Below, one piece after another: positions 29,449 to 32,581 of a stretch of DNA of 32,581 nucleotides. The notes under the pieces were generated by a model that was not told the origin of the DNA, searched no databases, and was given only the letters and a program-made list of their open reading frames with translations. This DNA comes from a virus: IMG/VR virus record IMGVR_UViG_3300006059_000007, positions 1-32,581 of that record; one strand, given 5' to 3'. A program made the translations under genes and the position numbers. The number at the start of each line of letters is the position of its first letter. Position 1 is the first letter of the stretch.

Positions 29449-29727
29449 CTACTCCTCATAACTGAGGAACACTTTGATGGGACGCATGGCCCTCGGCACA
29501 TACCCTGCTTCTCTCGTCTCGTGGGCTTCGTGAATCCATCGCTCAGTCACCTTGCACATCGCACAATGCTCATTACACTTCCTCCTCACCTCGCTGACCT
29601 CTCGACACATGATGCACAGATGGTAGGGAAGGCACTTGGGGCAAAAGCCCTTACTGTTGTTTTGGCCAACCACCTTGCCGCAGTCTTTGCAGGACTTTAC
29701 CTGAGCCCTTTTACTAACCTGGCTCAT
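29449..29727 (-). CDS. Zinc-finger-like small protein
   Basis: 92 aa from ATG 29727, ATGA-coupled to the gene upstream. Cysteine pairs CKDCGK, FCPKCL, LCIMCRE and CNEHCAMCK give at least two zinc-binding sites (C..C-X13-C..C, then C..C-X10-C...C..C). The C-terminus has HEAHETREAGYVPRAMRP. Probably a small nucleic-acid or protein adaptor. It is the last gene before array 2 and its stop codon touches the final partial repeat. Confidence 0.65.
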   Translation of the reverse strand: MSQVSKRAQVKSCKDCGKVVGQNNSKGFCPKCLPYHLCIMCREVSEVRRKCNEHCAMCKVTERWIHEAHETREAGYVPRAMRPIKVFLSYEE

Positions 29728-30002
29728 CCTTCACCCCCATGCTCGTGTGGCACTTCATAATCCCCACTTTCATAGTAGTGCAAATTTGCAAGGTAGTCAA
29801 GTGCCTGTCCTGCATTTTTCGGCAAGTTGTACTCTTCGCGGATTGCTTCTTCGCAATACTCGCACCAGTCGATCTCCCCATCCCGAAGAGGCTGACCGCA
29901 TATCTTGCACCGCTCTTTTTTCTGGCTCATTCTTTCCTTGCTCCTTAATTGCCCCTGGTTCTTCCATTCATCCATGCGCCGAAAGTTCATCCACTCGCTC
30001 AT
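29724..30002 (-). CDS. Small zinc-ribbon-like protein
   Basis: 92 aa from ATG 30002, which has AAGGAG 6 bases upstream and overlaps the previous stop (ATGA). A second, equally good start is ATG 29930 (AAGGAG 10 bases upstream) giving 68 aa beginning MSQKKERCKICGQPL. CKICGQPLRDGEIDWCEYCEEAIREEYN forms a four-cysteine ribbon. The C-terminus is acidic with YESGDYEVPHEHGGEG. Two functional starts are possible. Confidence 0.6.
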   Translation of the reverse strand: MSEWMNFRRMDEWKNQGQLRSKERMSQKKERCKICGQPLRDGEIDWCEYCEEAIREEYNLPKNAGQALDYLANLHYYESGDYEVPHEHGGEG

Positions 30003-30250
30003 GCTATCTCCTTGGGGAACCTCGGTGCCTCGGCCCACTCCCTGGAATAATCATCGTCTCCATCCAGTCTATCTTTCATCCCCATGAGCACTACGAGGTT
30101 CCTACCATCGTCCAGGACGAACATCTTGTGTTCATCCTTATCCTTGACGTACACATTCACCTCGCCTTCAATGACCGGCAGGACACACGCCATCCTGTTT
30201 CTGTCCAATGGAGTCCCGCAGAGGTATCCATACCTCTCATCTGGAGTCAT
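29999..30250 (-). CDS. Small hypothetical protein, possibly truncated upstream
   Basis: 83 aa from ATG 30250. Reading back from that ATG, the frame stays open and encodes ECPECKGTSRGSDYVSCSFCEGVG, a perfect Cys4 zinc ribbon of the DnaJ-like type, but meets no start codon before the TGA that ends the previous gene (30349-30347). Either the real product begins by readthrough, or a start was lost. The remainder (EGEVNVYVKDKDEHKMFVLDDGRNLVVLMG) is strand-rich. Weak site upstream (GGAGCG). Confidence 0.5.
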   Translation of the reverse strand: MTPDERYGYLCGTPLDRNRMACVLPVIEGEVNVYVKDKDEHKMFVLDDGRNLVVLMGMKDRLDGDDDYSREWAEAPRFPKEIA

Positions 30251-30346
30251 CGCTCCGACGCCCTCGCAAAATGAGCAAGAAACGTAATCACTTCCCCTCG
30301 ATGTCCCTTTGCACTCTGGGCATTCCTGGGACCATTCCGCCTTACC

Positions 30347-30610
30347 TCAGAACTCTTTGAGACAAGTAACATTGCCACTCCACGATGGCTTCGCGTTTGG
30401 CACTTCCAACAACGGGAGGATCTTCTTCGCTACCTCTTCTGGGGAAAACCTGATCTCATCTCGAACAAGGTTTTTCACGGCCACCATAGACCTAGAATCC
30501 GTGGCAACGACCCATTCGCCGAGATACCACGACCCTGCACGATCCTTGGCCCTCGCCCCCATGTTTTTCGCGTTATCCGCCAAACTTGCCAACACTTCGT
30601 AGTTTGTCAT
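30347..30610 (-). CDS. Small hypothetical protein
   Basis: 87 aa from ATG 30610, ATGA-coupled to the gene upstream (30610-30607). MTNYEVLASLADNAKNMGARAKDRAGSWYLGEWVVATDSRSMVAVKNLVRDEIRF: helix then a strand-rich part with the phrase VVATDSRSMVAV. The stop is TGA, and the frame continues open beyond it into a zinc-ribbon coding sequence. No family recognised. Confidence 0.55.
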   Translation of the reverse strand: MTNYEVLASLADNAKNMGARAKDRAGSWYLGEWVVATDSRSMVAVKNLVRDEIRFSPEEVAKKILPLLEVPNAKPSWSGNVTCLKEF

Positions 30611-30840
30611 CGTGCTTCTCCAATGATTGGTAAAGGCTTCCGCTTCCTCATGCACGCATCCTTGCGACACCAGTACAGGTCCACGTCGTCCCAGCCCCTC
30701 CGCCAGTAGGACGCACAAGAAGACCCGTAGCGGTTGTTCCCGTAGGGGTTCCTGCTCCAGTGGATGCCCGCGATCCTCGCGTCACACCCCTCGTTGAACG
30801 CCCTCTGAAGCCCCTCTTGAACCATTTCGTCATAACTCAT
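30607..30840 (-). CDS. Rmf/CrpP-like small protein
   Basis: 77 aa from ATG 30840, ATGA-coupled. The pattern MVQEGLQRAFNEGCDARIAGIHWSRNPYGNN...YWRRGWDDVDLYW has the features of the ribosome modulation factor-like fold (E.G..A...G....NPY......W..GW..A). Phages carry such genes often; a role in binding ribosomes or host proteins is not proven. A Cys and basic C-terminus (CRKDACMRKRK) follow. Confidence 0.6.
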   Translation of the reverse strand: MSYDEMVQEGLQRAFNEGCDARIAGIHWSRNPYGNNRYGSSCASYWRRGWDDVDLYWCRKDACMRKRKPLPIIGEAR

Positions 30841-31067
30841 TCGTCTTCCTCCTCCAGGTGAGTTTTTTTACTCACCTCAACTTCTTCGCCCGCGCAATCG
30901 TCGGGGCATTTGAATAAAGCCGCAGCCAACTCCACCCGAAGAATTTCAAGGAAGTCGCTATGAGTCCCTTTGACAATGGCCCGATGCCTGTCGATCTCCT
31001 TCACCGCCCACCGCAAGCAGTGTTCCAGGTCGTCTATCCGTTTCAGAAGTGGCTCTGGTCCACGCAT
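30837..31067 (-). CDS. Small hypothetical protein
   Basis: 76 aa from ATG 31067, 3 bases after the previous stop. A helical N-terminus (MRGPEPLLKRIDDLEHCLRWAVKEIDRHRAIVKG), then a helix (FLEILRVELAAALFKCPDDCAGEEVEV) and an acidic end. An AGGTGAGT..ACTCACCT hairpin lies within the last codons (30856-30877). No family recognised. Confidence 0.55.
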   Translation of the reverse strand: MRGPEPLLKRIDDLEHCLRWAVKEIDRHRAIVKGTHSDFLEILRVELAAALFKCPDDCAGEEVEVSKKTHLEEEDE

Positions 31068-31070
31068 GGC

Positions 31071-31139
31071 CTACTCCCATTCAAACACCCCTTGCAATTC
31101 CGGCACGATCTTCCCGCCATCGTCGTAGTAAGGCTTCAT
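31071..31139 (-). CDS. 22-aa micro-ORF, coupled
   Basis: MKPYYDDGGKIVPELQGVFEWE, starting at ATG 31139, which overlaps the upstream stop (ATGA), and ending at TAG 31073-31071, 3 bases before the next gene. Coupling on both sides makes it a credible coding micro-ORF. No function recognised. Confidence 0.45.
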   Translation of the reverse strand: MKPYYDDGGKIVPELQGVFEWE

Positions 31140-31282
31140 TCCGCCGTCCTTCTGGCCCGCAGCGCCTCGCACGCTTGTTGCAGCCAACGCACTTCCTTCA
31201 CGAGCCGCACGATGTCTAGGTGCGCCGCCTCGTCGTAGAAAGCAGCACGAAAGAGAATGGCCTTGAGGTCTTCTTCGGTCAT
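31136..31282 (-). CDS. 48-aa helical protein
   Basis: MTEEDLKAILFRAAFYDEAAHLDIVRLVKEVRWLQQ..., from ATG 31282 (overlapping the upstream stop, ATGA) to TGA 31138-31136. Almost entirely helical and amphipathic, likely an oligomerising or partner-binding peptide. No family recognised. Confidence 0.55.
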   Translation of the reverse strand: MTEEDLKAILFRAAFYDEAAHLDIVRLVKEVRWLQQACEALRARRTAE

Positions 31283-31566
31283 GACTCTTTACCCAATTGT
31301 TCTAGGAGTATGCCAATTTCATCCAGCAAATTCCCCGATGGCTGCTTGCCGGTGCGGTAGCAAACGAGAAGTTTGCCTAACGCCGTCGCCAGCGATTTCC
31401 AATCCTCGCATCTTGCCAACAACACTTCGTTTGAATGAGATTTATCCCTAGGAGGAGCTGTGCTGCTACCGCCTTTCGGTGGCTTTCTGTTCGGTGTCGT
31501 TGTCTTAGCCGAGTAGCCATCGCTGGGATTTATGGCTTTGCTGGCATCGATCTCTTCCTCAGTCAT
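31279..31566 (-). CDS. Small hypothetical protein with duplicated linker
   Basis: 95 aa from ATG 31566, 2 bases after the DHH gene ends. The N-terminal part SDGYSAKTTTPNRKPPKGG lies in an 83-bp sequence that is repeated at 32425-32507. The C-terminus (CEDWKSLATALGKLLVCYRTGKQPSGNLLDEIGILLEQLG) is helical. Function unknown. Confidence 0.55.
   Translation of the reverse strand: MTEEEIDASKAINPSDGYSAKTTTPNRKPPKGGSSTAPPRDKSHSNEVLLARCEDWKSLATALGKLLVCYRTGKQPSGNLLDEIGILLEQLGKES
31439..31521. repeat. 83-bp direct repeat, copy 1
   Basis: Matches 32425-32507 with about 8 differences and no gaps by eye. In this copy the minus strand encodes the linker DGYSAKTTTPNRKPPKGGSS. Confidence 0.75.
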
Positions 31567-31568
31567 TG

Positions 31569-32399
31569 TTACTCCTGGAATCCTGCCGCGTTGCGATGTC
31601 CACCGCCGCCATGCCTCTTCGCTATCTCCGAAACGTCCGCTCCCTCATCACTCGAACGCAAAGACCAGATTTTCTTGCCGTCACCTCGGATAAAATAGCA
31701 CGTTCCGAACGGCCTTCCCTTGGCCAGTTCACCGGCGATCTCCGAGATAAGAACAGTTGCGTTGACAGCCAGAATCTTGTAACCGTCCATCTCCACCTCG
31801 ACAGCATTCTTGACATGCCTATCGACGATCTGCTGTTCGCTGCGAAGGATTGCCTCCCCTGGCTCCGCCATCAGTTCGCAGATACCCAAACCGGACAACT
31901 TGCCCCATTTATCCCACTGCTTGAAGTCCAGAGGATAGGACCGCAGGCAAGCATTGACTGACCGAGATCCTGGAAGTGCCCATCTCCACAAGTCTCGGTC
32001 TTCCGTGTAATCAACAAGTCCAGGAGAAGGCATACCTGAACTGCCGTAGAAGTGTTCCCAGGCCAGCCTCCCGCCGCTCTTTTTCATGTCGAAGACGATC
32101 TTCGGATCAGGAAGGCCATGCAGCCGACATTCATCGACGAATCCTTCCAGTTCCTTCTGGGCAGTCTCGTGATGGTCGAGGACAACAAAATTTTGCGCCT
32201 CGCTGTTCATGCGCCGTATATCTTCCCTCGGGTAGCAGAAATCCAGAATGTACACCCTTGAGCCAGCCTCAATCGCTGGCGGCGGCTGGCCGTAATGGAC
32301 GGGGATGTACTCGACTTCTCCCTTTAGAACGCTTCTGGCCACCCAGGCGGCGCAAAACCCATCAAAACAGCCGCCGTGATACAAAACGTAAGTCTTCAT
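31569..32399 (-). CDS. DHH-family phosphoesterase
   Basis: 276 aa, AAAGGA 8 bases before ATG 32399. The N-terminal DHH domain shows HGGCFDGFCAA (residues 8-18), the metal-binding Asp in YILDFCYP (53), the signature VLDHHET (73-79) and DYTEDRDLWRW (130-140). The C-terminus has the DHHA1 signature GGGGHRNAAGF (264-274). Known relatives cleave phosphodiesters in nanoRNAs or nucleotides; phage homologues are known. Which substrate it uses cannot be read from the sequence. It is near the head of an operon of small coupled genes. Confidence 0.85.
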   Translation of the reverse strand: MKTYVLYHGGCFDGFCAAWVARSVLKGEVEYIPVHYGQPPPAIEAGSRVYILDFCYPREDIRRMNSEAQNFVVLDHHETAQKELEGFVDECRLHGLPDPKIVFDMKKSGGRLAWEHFYGSSGMPSPGLVDYTEDRDLWRWALPGSRSVNACLRSYPLDFKQWDKWGKLSGLGICELMAEPGEAILRSEQQIVDRHVKNAVEVEMDGYKILAVNATVLISEIAGELAKGRPFGTCYFIRGDGKKIWSLRSSDEGADVSEIAKRHGGGGHRNAAGFQE

Positions 32400-32581
32400 C
32401 TTTGGTTCCTTTCTCCAGTCACACGATTTATTCCTAGGAGGAGCCGTGCCGATACCGCCTCGGGGTGGCTTTCTGTTCGGTGTCGTTGTCGTAGCCGAGT
32501 AGCCATCCCTTCCCCTTTCATTCGCCTCACGAAGTTATCAGTCGCTCCAGCAAGGTGCACGGGTCCAGTATCGTCCACGCC
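32396..32581 (-). CDS. Partial small gene at window edge
   Basis: At least 60 aa, open to the window edge; a GTG at 32578 may be the start or the gene may extend beyond. Its stop overlaps the ATG of the DHH gene (ATGA, 32399-32396), which supports its being real. The sequence MATRLRQRHRTESHPEAVSARLLLG is read from the repeated 83-bp element but in a different frame from the copy at 31439. Function unknown. Confidence 0.4.
   Translation of the reverse strand, partial: GVDDTGPVHLAGATDNFVRRMKGEGMATRLRQRHRTESHPEAVSARLLLGINRVTGERNQR
32425..32507. repeat. 83-bp direct repeat, copy 2
   Basis: Second copy of the element at 31439-31521. The minus strand in the corresponding frame would read DGYSATTTTPNRKPPRGG and runs into the DHH start without a start codon of its own. 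Confidence 0.75.

Noticed and set aside
30347-30349. Selenocysteine at the in-frame TGA
   Set aside because: The context (KEF-x-GKAEW) is not a redox motif, and I see no convincing SECIS-type hairpin right after the codon.
31071-31139. N-terminal fragment of a DNA methyltransferase
   Set aside because: Only MKPYY resembles known starts; no downstream methyltransferase motif exists in any frame nearby.
1-32581. Alternative genetic code (TGA or TAG recoding)
   Set aside because: Both codons serve as stops at many ATGA overlaps and tight gene junctions throughout the window.
1-32581. tRNA or rRNA genes
   Set aside because: No cloverleaf-like sequences with conserved T-loop (GGTTCGAATC-type) were noticed on either strand.

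Overview
This window looks like part of the genome of a tailed double-stranded DNA phage (class Caudoviricetes), or of a closely related prophage. I cannot name the host from the sequence. The evidence is a contiguous head-tail morphogenesis cluster: small and large terminase subunits, a portal, a maturation protease with a scaffold-like tail, a decoration protein, a major capsid protein, a connector, tail-tube-like proteins and a frameshifting tail chaperone. Almost every gene lies on the minus strand, tightly packed with many 4-base ATGA stop/start overlaps. The only plus-strand gene I can support is a 58-aa zinc ribbon at 20866-21042. No tRNA, rRNA, integrase or conventional CRISPR array was seen.

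Layout, read in the direction of transcription (from high to low coordinates): 32581-29449 is an operon of small coupled genes headed by a DHH-family phosphoesterase. Next come a repeat array (29041-29446), one gene for a Nop/IS110-like protein (27932-29014) and a second array with the same repeats (27749-27938). Then there is a small basic protein with two palindromic operator-like sites upstream (27391-27624), and an AT-rich regulatory gap (26915-27390). 26914-22119 is an accessory operon that includes a DUF932/TIGR03299 protein and a sliding-clamp-like protein, with repeated intercistronic leader elements. 22006-19120 holds the two terminase genes, separated by an unusual region of palindromes and 11-bp iterons. 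19035-17645 holds very small genes. 17587-10013 is the head module, 10009-7434 the connector, tail-tube and chaperone genes, and 7427-1 tail or virion surface proteins. The last of these runs off the left edge and has no stop codon in the window.

The most notable system is at 27749-29446. Two arrays of alternating short repeats (TGGCTTCGCTC and TGAAGTTNTC, each followed by 8 variable bases, unit 37 bp) flank a 360-aa protein. That protein carries the helix-hairpin-helix/Nop-like part of IS110 transposases but no visible nuclease domain. This matches the architecture of the recently described TIGR-Tas (tandem interspaced guide RNA) systems, here in a nuclease-less form with arrays on both sides of the gene.

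Other notable points are: a textbook -1 frameshift site (nine A's on the coding strand) in the tail-chaperone position; a portal protein with a C-terminal inorganic-pyrophosphatase-like domain of the polyvalent-protein type; a dispersed 20-bp palindrome (TTGATTACCTAGGTAATCAA) near the terminase and capsid genes; eight 11-bp iterons between terS and terL; and a Cys4 zinc-ribbon coding segment cut off from any start codon by one in-frame TGA. All family assignments rest on reading motifs by eye; no database search was run.
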